IMG/VR virus record: IMGVR_UViG_3300025703_000001
Span: 1 to 64,000 of that record
Length of the DNA: 64,000 nt
From: a virus
Reading direction: 5' to 3' (one strand)
Shown: one piece after another, positions 44,980 through 52,313 of the stretch
Position numbering within the stretch: the first letter of the stretch is position 1
Layout: each line of letters starts with the position of its first letter
The notes under the pieces: generated by a model
Database searches by the model: none
Seen by the model: the letters and a program-made list of their open reading frames with translations, nothing else
Told to the model about the DNA's origin: nothing
Position numbers and translations under genes: made by a program

Positions 44980-45432
44980 ATGACCTCCGTTGCCGATTTT
45001 CTGCCAGATTTCGCAAACGACACCACGATCAGAGAAACTGAGGCAACCTATAAACGCCTGATAGACCTGCTGAGAGAGGCACACCGGCAATCAATGGCGC
45101 GGATCGTGGCCACGCGGGACGGGACCGTGGCGACGACCACACGCAATACCACGAATACCGGTCTTCACACGCCCACGGTCAAGAACTGGGCACTGCGCAC
45201 CGGCGTGATTTTACCACCAAGCGGACGGGTTACGAAGGCCATTAAAGAGCAGTACCGAGCGGCACACGCTGAGACGCCCTCAAATAGCGTAGAATCTAAT
45301 GTGGCACAATCCCCCGAGTTGGATGTTTCGTTGCCTCTCGTGCGATCCTGGGCCGCCTCAGAGGGTCTGGCCGTAGGTTCTCGTGGGCGTATCCACCCTG
45401 ATATTGTAGCGGCCTACTTGGAGGCACACTGA
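44980..45432 (+). CDS. Lsr2-like DNA-binding protein with two DNA-binding domains
   Basis: 150 aa. The C-terminal domain (residues 118-150) is Lsr2-like: VRSWAASEGLAVGSRGRIHP then DIVAAYLEAH, with the RGR minor-groove motif. A second related copy lies at 65-97 (VKNWALRTGVILPPSGRVTK). Lsr2 silences AT-rich foreign DNA in actinobacteria. The usual N-terminal oligomerisation domain is replaced by a helical, Thr-rich region. First plus-strand gene of the divergent region; it may counteract host Lsr2 or regulate early genes. Confidence 0.75.
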   Translation: MTSVADFLPDFANDTTIRETEATYKRLIDLLREAHRQSMARIVATRDGTVATTTRNTTNTGLHTPTVKNWALRTGVILPPSGRVTKAIKEQYRAAHAETPSNSVESNVAQSPELDVSLPLVRSWAASEGLAVGSRGRIHPDIVAAYLEAH

Positions 45433-45650
45433 TGCCCTTGGACGAAAAGCGAGTAGATGCCGCCCATCAGTATCTCATGAACACGATTTTGAGCTGGCGA
45501 GACAAGACAGCCCCAATCGAATCACACTTTCACCACATCTACGATGGATCATGTGCGGTGTGTCGATTCAGTGACCGCTGGGAGGCAAGAGACCTGCTCG
45601 TATCGGGCATCATTTCCGCCTACCTCGCAGAAGACAAACCCCCAGCGTAA
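45432..45650 (+). CDS. hypothetical protein, 72 aa
   Basis: TGATG coupling with the Lsr2-like gene. Helical with HHIYDGSCAVCRFSDRWEAR. No family recognised. Confidence 0.55.
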   Translation: MPLDEKRVDAAHQYLMNTILSWRDKTAPIESHFHHIYDGSCAVCRFSDRWEARDLLVSGIISAYLAEDKPPA

Positions 45651-45662
45651 TGGGCGAAAATC

Positions 45663-45689
45663 TACCTATTCAGACAAGTTATCCACAGG
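45663..45689 (+). repeat. boundary repeat half fused to a DnaA box
   Basis: TACCTATTCAGACAAG (as at 14191-14206) runs directly into TTATCCACAGG. 45666-45689 matches 44401-44424 in inverted orientation. Confidence 0.65.
45679..45687 (+). promoter_or_regulatory. perfect DnaA box TTATCCACA (plus strand)
   Basis: Partner of the inverted box at 44403-44411; the two flank the divergent promoter region at 1.3 kb spacing. It might mark a replication start or DnaA-dependent regulation. Confidence 0.6.
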
Positions 45690-45716
45690 CTGTAAACGAA
45701 CGGCGACAGGAGAAGA

Positions 45717-45848
45717 ATGACAACGAACGTTTACCAAGATCACCAAAGCTGGTGCCAACACCTCGCTGAACTGGGGTTTTTGAAAGAGTGTCACAACCCC
45801 TGTCTAGTCTCGGACCACTGCCTAGCGGAAGAGGACGACAATGATTGA
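45717..45848 (+). CDS. 43-aa Cys/His-rich protein
   Basis: Good ribosome site (AGGAGAAGA). Contains HQSWCQHLAELGFLKECHNP and SDHC with an acidic end. Probably metal-binding. No family recognised. Confidence 0.5.
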   Translation: MTTNVYQDHQSWCQHLAELGFLKECHNPCLVSDHCLAEEDDND

Positions 45849-45857
45849 TTCAGACCA

Positions 45858-46130
45858 ATGCCGTACATAAAGCCAGAAGCGCGTGCGAGGCTGCGTGAGT
45901 ACGACTACGCACCACTGCCGGAAACTGCCGGGGAGTTAAATTACGTCTATTCGAGACTGCTTGACCGCGTGCTGGGCAATAGCCCGAGTTACGAGGACAT
46001 CAACACGGTCGTCGGTGTACTAGAGTGCTGCTTGCAAGAGGTCTACAGACGCGTAGCGGGTCCGCTGGAGGACCGCAAGATCGGAGAAAATGGCGATGTC
46101 TTCAGAGATCGATCAGGTCGTCCCGCATGA
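45858..46130 (+). CDS. conserved phage protein, DUF6899-like
   Basis: 90 aa. MPYIKPEARARLREYD, AGELNYVYSRLLDRVLG, INTVVGVLECCLQEVYRRV and KIGENGDVF match a phage family with no known function (recalled as DUF6899). Confidence 0.65.
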   Translation: MPYIKPEARARLREYDYAPLPETAGELNYVYSRLLDRVLGNSPSYEDINTVVGVLECCLQEVYRRVAGPLEDRKIGENGDVFRDRSGRPA

Positions 46131-46485
46131 GTTCCGGCCCGTCGTATACGTAGCAGGGCCATTCCGGTCCGACCCTTTTGCTGGTATCCGCAAGGCTATT
46201 CTGGCGGCAGAGAGTCTTGATAGATCCGGATTCGTCACAGCCTGGGTGCCGCATCAGAACGCCATGTACGATCTGGTCTGTCCGCACACCGCAGAGTATT
46301 GGCTCGGATATGACATCGCTCAACTTGCCAGGTCGGACGCACTGTTCCGTATTCCGGGTCTGTCTGATGGAGCCGACGATGAGGTGGCGTTTGCCAAGGA
46401 AGTCGGGATGCCAGTCTTCTACAACGAGTCAGAGGTCATTCACTGGGCGCAGGCATGGATGGACGATGGCGCCGCAGCGGAGTAA
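46096..46485 (+). CDS. nucleoside 2-deoxyribosyltransferase-like protein
   Basis: 129 aa from ATG 46096 (GGAG at 9 bases). VYVAGPFRSDPFAGIRKAI, GFVTAWVPHQNAMY, YDIAQLARSDALFRI and SDGADDEVAFAKEVGMPVFY match the NDT/DUF4406 Rossmann-like fold (GPF/Y; D near the C-terminus). The family moves nucleobases between deoxyribosides or cleaves nucleotides; activity here is unproven. Part of a nucleotide-metabolism cluster with 46931-47290. Confidence 0.7.
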   Translation: MSSEIDQVVPHEFRPVVYVAGPFRSDPFAGIRKAILAAESLDRSGFVTAWVPHQNAMYDLVCPHTAEYWLGYDIAQLARSDALFRIPGLSDGADDEVAFAKEVGMPVFYNESEVIHWAQAWMDDGAAAE

Positions 46486-46696
46486 ACGTTGCCAGCGCGA
46501 TCATTCTAACTGGGCGGTCAATCCAAAGACGGGCTATCGCTACTGCCAAACCTGTCACACCGAACGCAATCGCCAGCGCAGGCGCACGAAGCCAGGGATG
46601 GGGATTCCGTGGGCTGATTCCGGGCAGCGTGACCGAGGTCCGAGGTTGCAGGCGTTCACGAGAGCCGAGATTCTGAAAGCAAGGGGAATGTTGTGA
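46466..46696 (+). CDS. basic zinc protein, tandem paralogue 1
   Basis: 76 aa. Starts MAPQRSKRCQRDHSNWAVNP, then GYRYCQTCHTERNRQRRR: C-x3-H...C-x2-C, very basic. Ends FTRAEILKARGML. Related to the next gene, so a tandem duplication. Nucleic-acid binding is likely. Confidence 0.6.
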   Translation: MAPQRSKRCQRDHSNWAVNPKTGYRYCQTCHTERNRQRRRTKPGMGIPWADSGQRDRGPRLQAFTRAEILKARGML

Positions 46697-46941
46697 GCAT
46701 CACCAGGCCACGGCCAGAAGTATGCAAGAGAGGCCATAACAACTGGGTCGTCGTTGATCCCGTCAAAGGCTGGAGGCGGTGCTTGACGTGTCGCAGAATC
46801 AATGCCGGGAGTAATGCTGCAACGCCAGCACCAGCTTGGGGTGTTGACAAAACAGGCAAGAAACAGAACTCCCGCGGTGGTAGCGGCGAGGACACCTGGG
46901 GACGTACCGAGTTGCTGAAGTTCCGCGGCTATGACGTCTAA
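46693..46941 (+). CDS. basic zinc protein, tandem paralogue 2
   Basis: 82 aa, GTG start overlapping the previous stop (GTGA). CKRGHNNWVVVDPVKGWRRC then LTC repeat the layout of the previous gene, with a longer Gly/Ser middle and a similar end (RTELLKFRGYDV). The motif resembles the tail found after HNH nuclease cores. Confidence 0.6.
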   Translation: MSITRPRPEVCKRGHNNWVVVDPVKGWRRCLTCRRINAGSNAATPAPAWGVDKTGKKQNSRGGSGEDTWGRTELLKFRGYDV

Positions 46942-47290
46942 GGTTCGGCAGTTCGATACCGGCGCCAATCGTGACGCAGAGGATGGCAAGTACGATTACG
47001 CAGGGTTCTTTGATCCCGCAGTTCTCCATGCGTTCTCGGGCTATATGCACACCTGTCGTGAGATTCCTGACGGATCTATGCGGTCGGGCGGCAATTGGAA
47101 GAACGGCATCCCGTTTGACTCCTATTTGGGGTCAATGCTGAGACACGTAATGGACCTATGGCTCCTGCATGAAGGCCACGACGTTGAGCGCCCTGAAACG
47201 GGCAAAGAGGTCACGATGGACGACGCGCTCGGTGGCATCATGTTTAATTGCCAGGGTTACTGGTCGGAGATGTTGAAGGGAGCAAAATGA
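46931..47290 (+). CDS. dATP/dGTP diphosphohydrolase-like protein (DUF5664 type)
   Basis: 119 aa. FDTGANRDAEDGKYDYAGFF, HAFSGYMHTCREIPDG, GGNWKNGIPFDSYLGSMLRH and DDALGGIMFNCQGYW match the helical nucleotide pyrophosphohydrolase family found in many phages. It would adjust the dNTP pool. Overlaps its neighbours by 4-11 bases. Confidence 0.65.
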   Translation: MTSKVRQFDTGANRDAEDGKYDYAGFFDPAVLHAFSGYMHTCREIPDGSMRSGGNWKNGIPFDSYLGSMLRHVMDLWLLHEGHDVERPETGKEVTMDDALGGIMFNCQGYWSEMLKGAK

Positions 47291-47490
47291 GCGCAGCGTA
47301 TACGGCCAACGAATCACGGCAATGCAGCGGGAAACATACCTACACAAGTTCGTCCGAGGCCAAGCGTGCAGCGAAACGCACTATGACTAAAGTCGGTGGC
47401 GGTAAGCTCACCTCATATCGTTGCCCCCATTGTCTTTCTTGGCACAATGGCCACACGCCCAGTTGGCGCAAGCACTCCGCAAGTGAGTGA
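47287..47490 (+). CDS. small zinc protein, 67 aa
   Basis: ATGA overlap. CSGKHTYTSSSEAKRAAKRT and LTSYRCPHCLSWHNGHTPSW: a C...CxxC...H pattern found in many phage hypotheticals. May bind DNA. Confidence 0.65.
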   Translation: MSAAYTANESRQCSGKHTYTSSSEAKRAAKRTMTKVGGGKLTSYRCPHCLSWHNGHTPSWRKHSASE

Positions 47491-47794
47491 CATTGAGGAT
47501 GCCCTGCTCCTACAGATCAAGAAAGCCAAACTGCCCACACCGGAGCGCGAGTATAGATTTCATCCTGTCCGAAAGTGGCGAGTCGATTTCTGTTACCCTG
47601 CGGAAAGCATCGCCATCGAGTGTGAGGGCGGAACTTGGGTTCATGGACGCCATAACCGAGGCGGTGGGTTTGAAAAGGATTGTGAGAAGTACAACGAATT
47701 GGCTCTCGCTGGTTACCTCTTATTTCGGTTCACGTCTTCCATGATTAGCAGCGGCGTAGCTTTGGAGACAATCAGTCGTGCATTTGGACGTTGA
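47483..47794 (+). CDS. PD-(D/E)XK endonuclease-like protein (Vsr/DUF559 type)
   Basis: 103 aa from GTG 47483 (ATG 47447 is an alternative). FHPVRKWRVDFCYPAESIAI, ECEGGTWVHGRHNRG and YLLFRFTSSMISSG give the core: RxDF, ExE and a HxR loop. Such small nucleases act in mismatch repair or as nicking enzymes in phage DNA metabolism. Catalytic D and E are present. Confidence 0.7.
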   Translation: MSDIEDALLLQIKKAKLPTPEREYRFHPVRKWRVDFCYPAESIAIECEGGTWVHGRHNRGGGFEKDCEKYNELALAGYLLFRFTSSMISSGVALETISRAFGR

Positions 47795-47942
47795 AGATCA
47801 CGATATAGACCCCGAATACGAACGGAACGGTGACGCACACTGTCTCCATTGCCGTTTACCCATCCAACTCATAATCGCAGGAGGCACACGAGAATGGCGG
47901 CACCAGCAACAATTCCATATCCCGACGATGAGGGGTCACTAG
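47778..47942 (+). CDS. 54-aa zinc-ribbon protein
   Basis: GTG start. ERNGDAHCLHCRLPIQLIIA and TREWRH: a common phage CxxC...W-x-H pattern. Overlaps the nuclease and WhiB genes. Confidence 0.5.
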   Translation: MHLDVEDHDIDPEYERNGDAHCLHCRLPIQLIIAGGTREWRHQQQFHIPTMRGH

Positions 47943-48205
47943 AGTGGCGAGAACGTGCGGCATGTCGGGGCGTTGATGTCAATGTGTTCTTCCCCCAACC
48001 AGACGACCGTGAGGCCATCAAGCACGCCAAGGCGACGTACTGCGCCTGGTGCCCGGTGCGGCAGGATTGCCTGGAGTGGGCCATCGCTGAGATGGGCATC
48101 GGGACGGCGAACGATGATCTGGGCATCTACGGCGGTCTCACGTTCACGGAGCGACGCAGCTATCACCGGCAACGGCTGACCGCAGCGAGGAAGCATCGTG
48201 GCTAA
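47894..48205 (+). CDS. WhiB-family [4Fe-4S] regulator
   Basis: 103 aa, ATG preceded by AGGAGG. Four cysteines at residues 24, 50, 53 and 59 (AAC...YCAWCPVRQDC) and the GIYGGLT turn, then basic residues. WhiB proteins are restricted to actinobacteria and their phages; they bind sigma factor A and alter transcription. Lacks a long C-terminal DNA-binding extension, so it probably acts by sigma binding. Strong host marker. Confidence 0.85.
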   Translation: MAAPATIPYPDDEGSLEWRERAACRGVDVNVFFPQPDDREAIKHAKATYCAWCPVRQDCLEWAIAEMGIGTANDDLGIYGGLTFTERRSYHRQRLTAARKHRG

Positions 48206-48407
48206 AAAGGTTAATGACGCCGACAGCGACGCAGCACTACTCCGGACGACGGCCGATGTAGTATCACATTGCCTGACCCAACTGGAGTGCTGTGCTAGTC
48301 GGTGGCCGGAGTACGTGACTGACGCCAGCACAATGCGAGAAATGGTTGAGCGGATGGTTGGACATGCTCGGGAATACGGGTACATCGAGAAGCGAGGCAA
48401 AGTATGA
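48198..48407 (+). CDS. hypothetical helical protein, 69 aa
   Basis: GTG start overlapping the WhiB stop. Helical: ALLRTTADVVSHCLTQLECC, STMREMVERMVGHAREYGYI. No family recognised. Confidence 0.55.
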   Translation: MAKKVNDADSDAALLRTTADVVSHCLTQLECCASRWPEYVTDASTMREMVERMVGHAREYGYIEKRGKV

Positions 48408-49465
48408 GCATCCCCACAGCGGTCGACGCACTCCTCTCAGGAGAGCCACCCGATCCACTCATTAAGTCCGGGCGGTATCAGATCATCCCCAGCGGCGCGG
48501 ATAAGACAAAAGCGCACACCCGCATCACCAATTTCGCCAAGAAGCTGGAAGACGAGTTTAACATTACGGCGTGGAAGCAACGCATGGTTCTTCTCGGTGC
48601 GGCACAGCGTAGCGACATTACAGTTGCGGCTCTCGCCGCTTCCGATAATCGGAGGGAACTGGACAGCCTGGCCGAAGCGGCCATGGACGCGGCGAAAGCG
48701 AACGTTGCCAGAGAAACGGGATCGGCACTGCATAAACTCTGCGAACGAGTCGATGCAGGAGAAGCGCTGACCCTACCTGAACCGTGGAAGGCAGATATCG
48801 AAGCATACATTGCCTGCCTTGCCGGACTCGGGGCCGCCGTTGAGGAGATAGAGCAGGTTGTCGTCTGTCCAAAACTTGGGTTGGCGGGACGGTTCGACCG
48901 TACCGTAGTTATTGACGATATCAGTTATATCATGGACATCAAAACCGGGAAGGACCTGTCTTACTCTTGGGGTTCCATTTCCATCCAGCTGGCACTTTAT
49001 GCTGGAGCAGCGACGATCTACAATCCAGAGACGAAGCATCACCGACCGATGCCCGAAGTGAATCAGGAGCGCGGATTGGTGTTCCACCTTCAGGCTGGGA
49101 CTGCAAAATGTACCCCGTATTGGATCAACCTTGAGGACGGACGACGCGGGATCGCGATGGTCAGTCAGCTGCTAGAGTGGCGTAAGCAAACTAAGGGATT
49201 TGTCACAACAGCAACGATGCCACGATTCATCGCTCATGCCGATATCCGCGAATACACCATGATGCGCTGCCGCTACGTTATCGATGGTGGCCATGGGGCG
49301 GAGTTGGCGCGCAACTGGCCTGACGACGTAGCGACGCTTAAGTCCAAGGACGATCACTCCGAGGCTGAATTGGATGCTATCTTGGATGTATGTGACACCA
49401 TTGAGGCCCGCCACAAGATGCCGTTCCCAGACTTCACCGATCCGCGGGGACTGGAAAAGTTCTGA
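48404..49465 (+). CDS. RecB/Cas4-type PD-(D/E)XK exonuclease
   Basis: 353 aa. ARETGSALHKLCERVDAGE, GLAGRFDRTVV and YIMDIKTGKDLSYSWGSISI, then QLALYAGA, give the RecB-like nuclease motifs (G-x-x-D, D-x-KTG, Q-x2-LY). Probably a recombination exonuclease working with the ssDNA-binding-like protein next to it. Confidence 0.8.
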   Translation: MSIPTAVDALLSGEPPDPLIKSGRYQIIPSGADKTKAHTRITNFAKKLEDEFNITAWKQRMVLLGAAQRSDITVAALAASDNRRELDSLAEAAMDAAKANVARETGSALHKLCERVDAGEALTLPEPWKADIEAYIACLAGLGAAVEEIEQVVVCPKLGLAGRFDRTVVIDDISYIMDIKTGKDLSYSWGSISIQLALYAGAATIYNPETKHHRPMPEVNQERGLVFHLQAGTAKCTPYWINLEDGRRGIAMVSQLLEWRKQTKGFVTTATMPRFIAHADIREYTMMRCRYVIDGGHGAELARNWPDDVATLKSKDDHSEAELDAILDVCDTIEARHKMPFPDFTDPRGLEKF

Positions 49466-49501
49466 TGACAAAAACCAACAAACCAAAACAAAGGAAAACA
49501 A

Positions 49502-49951
49502 ATGACAGTTGATCCATCAGTAGACGGCTTCCTCAGCAGTGGTGGAGCCCCATCAGCGAAGTTCCCTGAGCCGGGTGCGACGATCAAGGGCACGATTGAG
49601 GAGGCTGTGGTTTCGCAGCAGACAGACCTTGACGGCAAGCCGAAGACGTGGGACGACGGAAACCCACGCCAGCAGCTCGTCGTCACTCTCGCTACCGATG
49701 AGCGTGATTCAGCCATTGACGATGACAGCGGTACACGCCGCGTCTTCATTAAGGGTCAGATGCTCACCGCCCTCAAGGATGCCCTGAAGAAGGCGGGCGT
49801 GAAAAGTATCGAGGTAGGTGGCACGCTCGCCATCAAGTACACCGAGGACGGCGTTCCCACCAAGGCGGGATTCAATGCTCCAAAGCTTTACGTGGCTCAA
49901 TATAAGCCGCCAGTGTCGGTTATCACTCCCGACGTAGACGAACTGCTCTAA
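49502..49951 (+). CDS. ssDNA-binding-like protein
   Basis: 149 aa next to the RecB-like gene. Strand-rich with ATIKGTIEEAVVSQQTDLDG, QQLVVTLATDERD and GTLAIKYTEDGVP: an OB-fold-like pattern of proteins that accompany Cas4/RecB-like exonucleases in actinophages. Ends in an acidic tail (VITPDVDELL), as SSBs do. Confidence 0.6.
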   Translation: MTVDPSVDGFLSSGGAPSAKFPEPGATIKGTIEEAVVSQQTDLDGKPKTWDDGNPRQQLVVTLATDERDSAIDDDSGTRRVFIKGQMLTALKDALKKAGVKSIEVGGTLAIKYTEDGVPTKAGFNAPKLYVAQYKPPVSVITPDVDELL

Positions 49952-49961
49952 TTCAACGCAG

Positions 49962-51962
49962 GTGAGCAGTGCACCCTACCCCATAACCCCGTTAGATGCA
50001 GCCCTGCTCTACGGGGTTATGGGGTGGCGGGTGGCGCCGGTGCGCCCCGAATCGAAGGTACCGGCTATCAATGACTGGCCGACGCGGGCAAGTAGCAATG
50101 CTGACACCATCGGAGGATGGTGGACGAGTACCGAATATGCCAGCTGTGGCGTTTGTATCGTCACGGGCAGGGCGTCGGGACTGTGGGTTTTAGACGTTGA
50201 TGTCAGCGGCGGTAAGCCCGGCATCCAAACGCTGAAGGCGCTGCTCGCTGATCATGGCGATGGATCGCTACCTGAAACCCTCGTGGCTCGGACGCCATCT
50301 GGGGGTTACCACTATTACTGGATCTATCCCGAGGGCGCCGAGGTTCACAACTCAGCGTCGAATCGCCTGGGATCAGGATTGGATGTTCGCGGCGAAGGGG
50401 GTCAGGTAAACGCTCCTCCGACCACTCGGGGCGCGGACTGTTACCGCTGGGCTACCGAACGTGGACCCTACGATGCCGTGGTGGCTGAGGCCCCGGCTTG
50501 GCTTCTTGACCTTGTCATGGACCAATCCACGCCTATGGCGGCACCGCCGAAACCTAGTTTGCGACTGGTCGCTGAGGCGAACAAGCATCTTACCGATGCC
50601 CCGTCCTACGTGACCCGTTACAACGCGGAACATTCTTGGGACGACATACTGATGCGGGACGGTTGGACACTCTCCCATGCCGATCGTGATGGTGTGCGTT
50701 ACTGGACCAGACCGGGCAAGGACGAGCGAGAGGGTATCTCGGCAAGTGTCGGGTACGCAGGCACAGACATGCTCTATGTCTGGACTACGGCGCTCGATTG
50801 GCTGCCAGCCGAACGGGGCTACGATCGCTTCGGTTATATGGTTCATCGGGACTTCGGGGGGGATTTTAGGTCAGCGGGGCAATCGTTGGCACGGCAAGAA
50901 TCCCAGGGGGGGATTTCTGCGGCTGGGTTGGTGTCTGTTAGCCAAGCAAACCCAGAAGTAGCCCCTACGGGCACTACGGACCCCTTAGAATCCATTCTGG
51001 ACGATGATTCGGAACGAAGCCGATACGAATTACTCAAAGTGGACTTCGACCCGGACGGGTCGTTTTGGAACGCCGATCTGAACGATGCTGATTTCCTCAT
51101 TGAACCCCTGATAGCGCGGGGTCGCGGTCATGCTCTTTACGCTGGAGCCAAAACGGGCAAATCCTATATCGTTCTCCATGCTGTCGCTGCCGCCTGTATT
51201 CCCGGACACAAATCGTGGGTAACGACGTTAGCCGATGATCCTGTTTCGATCGTCTATCTGGACTACGAGATGACTGAAGCTGACCTACGTGAACGACTAG
51301 AGATGTTCGGCTATGGCCCTAATGATGACTACTCGCATCTGCATTACATCAAGGCGGGTGCTCTCGGGGCTGACCTGGATACCTACGAGGGTGGCCAAGA
51401 CCTGACCAATCAGGCAAAAGCGTGGGGTGCCCAGTTGGTTATCGTAGATACCCTGAGCAGAGCCGTGCGGGGTGAGGAGAACGACGCTGACACGATTCGG
51501 GATTTCTACCGTTTTACCGGAACGCCACTGAAGGCGAACGGGATAGCAGTCCTGCGCCTTGACCATGCGGGTAAAGAGGCTGAGCGGGGCCAGCGGGGCA
51601 CGTCTGGGAAGAATGACGACGTAGATGTCGTATGGCGCCTCGATAGGACAGACGACGGCGCCAAGTTGACGAATACTCATTCTCGGGTCTTCTGGATGCC
51701 TTCGGAGATTACTCTGCGCTACGAAGAGGACGCTGATGGCGTTCACAACTTCACGCAAGTTCAGGAGTCTCAGACATACACCAGCGGTACGGCAGAGCGT
51801 GCTGATAAGTGGTTGGCTCTCGATATCCCGCTCAACGCTAGCCGACGTCAAGCGAGAGACGCCGGGTTCTCGTGTAAGAACGACGAGTTTGCCTCAGTTA
51901 AGCGATACCTCAAACTGAATAGTCTGGGCAAGATTGACGATCTCATAGGTGGTCCCCAATGA
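49962..51962 (+). CDS. primase-polymerase plus RecA/RepA-like helicase
   Basis: 666 aa, GTG start. N-terminal archaeo-eukaryotic-type primase-polymerase: GLWVLDVD (DxD at 78-80), TPSGGYHYYW (113-120) and GLDVRGEGGQVNAPPT (139-154). C-terminal ATPase of the RepA/DnaB-like group: Walker A AGAKTGKS (394-401), VYLDYEMTEADLRERL, Walker B VIVDT (493-497) and GTSGKNDDVDVVWRLD. One protein could both prime and unwind DNA. No separate DNA polymerase gene was seen in the window, so this may be the main replication enzyme or start host-dependent replication. Confidence 0.85.
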   Translation: MSSAPYPITPLDAALLYGVMGWRVAPVRPESKVPAINDWPTRASSNADTIGGWWTSTEYASCGVCIVTGRASGLWVLDVDVSGGKPGIQTLKALLADHGDGSLPETLVARTPSGGYHYYWIYPEGAEVHNSASNRLGSGLDVRGEGGQVNAPPTTRGADCYRWATERGPYDAVVAEAPAWLLDLVMDQSTPMAAPPKPSLRLVAEANKHLTDAPSYVTRYNAEHSWDDILMRDGWTLSHADRDGVRYWTRPGKDEREGISASVGYAGTDMLYVWTTALDWLPAERGYDRFGYMVHRDFGGDFRSAGQSLARQESQGGISAAGLVSVSQANPEVAPTGTTDPLESILDDDSERSRYELLKVDFDPDGSFWNADLNDADFLIEPLIARGRGHALYAGAKTGKSYIVLHAVAAACIPGHKSWVTTLADDPVSIVYLDYEMTEADLRERLEMFGYGPNDDYSHLHYIKAGALGADLDTYEGGQDLTNQAKAWGAQLVIVDTLSRAVRGEENDADTIRDFYRFTGTPLKANGIAVLRLDHAGKEAERGQRGTSGKNDDVDVVWRLDRTDDGAKLTNTHSRVFWMPSEITLRYEEDADGVHNFTQVQESQTYTSGTAERADKWLALDIPLNASRRQARDAGFSCKNDEFASVKRYLKLNSLGKIDDLIGGPQ

Positions 51963-52090
51963 CGGGGGACCAGTGGGGACCGGTCCCCCACACTGGTCCC
52001 CCGAAGTGGTGTTTCCCCAGGGGGGTCTATAAGACCCCTGGGGACCACTCGGGACCTGTCGGCGGGGACCAGGGGTCGTGGCACAGTTGA
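51959..52090 (+). CDS. possible 43-aa Gly/Pro-rich peptide
   Basis: ATGA overlap with the primase stop. MTGDQWGPVPHTGPPKW; the sequence follows from the GGGGACC repeats beneath it. More likely a by-product of the palindromic DNA than a selected protein. Confidence 0.2.
   Translation: MTGDQWGPVPHTGPPKWCFPRGVYKTPGDHSGPVGGDQGSWHS
51964..52043. repeat. nested GC-rich palindromes built from GGGGACC units
   Basis: GGGGGACCAGTG (51964-51975) pairs with CACTGGTCCCCC (51991-52002) around a perfect 14-bp palindrome GGGGACCGGTCCCC (51975-51988). A second hairpin at 52015-52043 pairs CCCCAG with CTGGGG and GGGTCT with AGACCC. About eight GGGACC units lie between 51950 and 52085, directly after the primase-helicase gene. 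A replication origin or structural terminator are both possible. Confidence 0.7.
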
Positions 52091-52130
52091 ATGAAACAAC
52101 TTGATTGCGACAACGAAGGGGGATGAATAA

Positions 52131-52277
52131 ATGGAGAAGGTCGAATTGGCGTATGTGGTTTATCTGCGGGTCTACGAGGACTCACCCAAAAGACGGGCTG
52201 ACGCTAAGGCGAAACTGGAGCAGATTTGCGGCTTAGCGTTTCTTGAGTCCAGTGTTGAGGACGCCAACGGTGACTAG
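52131..52277 (+). CDS. hypothetical protein, 48 aa
   Basis: MEKVELAYVVYLRVYEDSPK then a helix (RRADAKAKLEQICGLAF): a ferredoxin-like-sized fragment. AAGGGGG upstream. No family recognised. Confidence 0.45.
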   Translation: MEKVELAYVVYLRVYEDSPKRRADAKAKLEQICGLAFLESSVEDANGD

Positions 52278-52313
52278 CTTGCGCGTTGAACTACCGCGCT
52301 GTAGTTTATAGTC

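Noticed and set aside
51959-52090. Strong claim for the 43-aa peptide as a gene
   Set aside because: Its sequence is dictated by the GGGGACC palindromes; kept only as a low-confidence entry.
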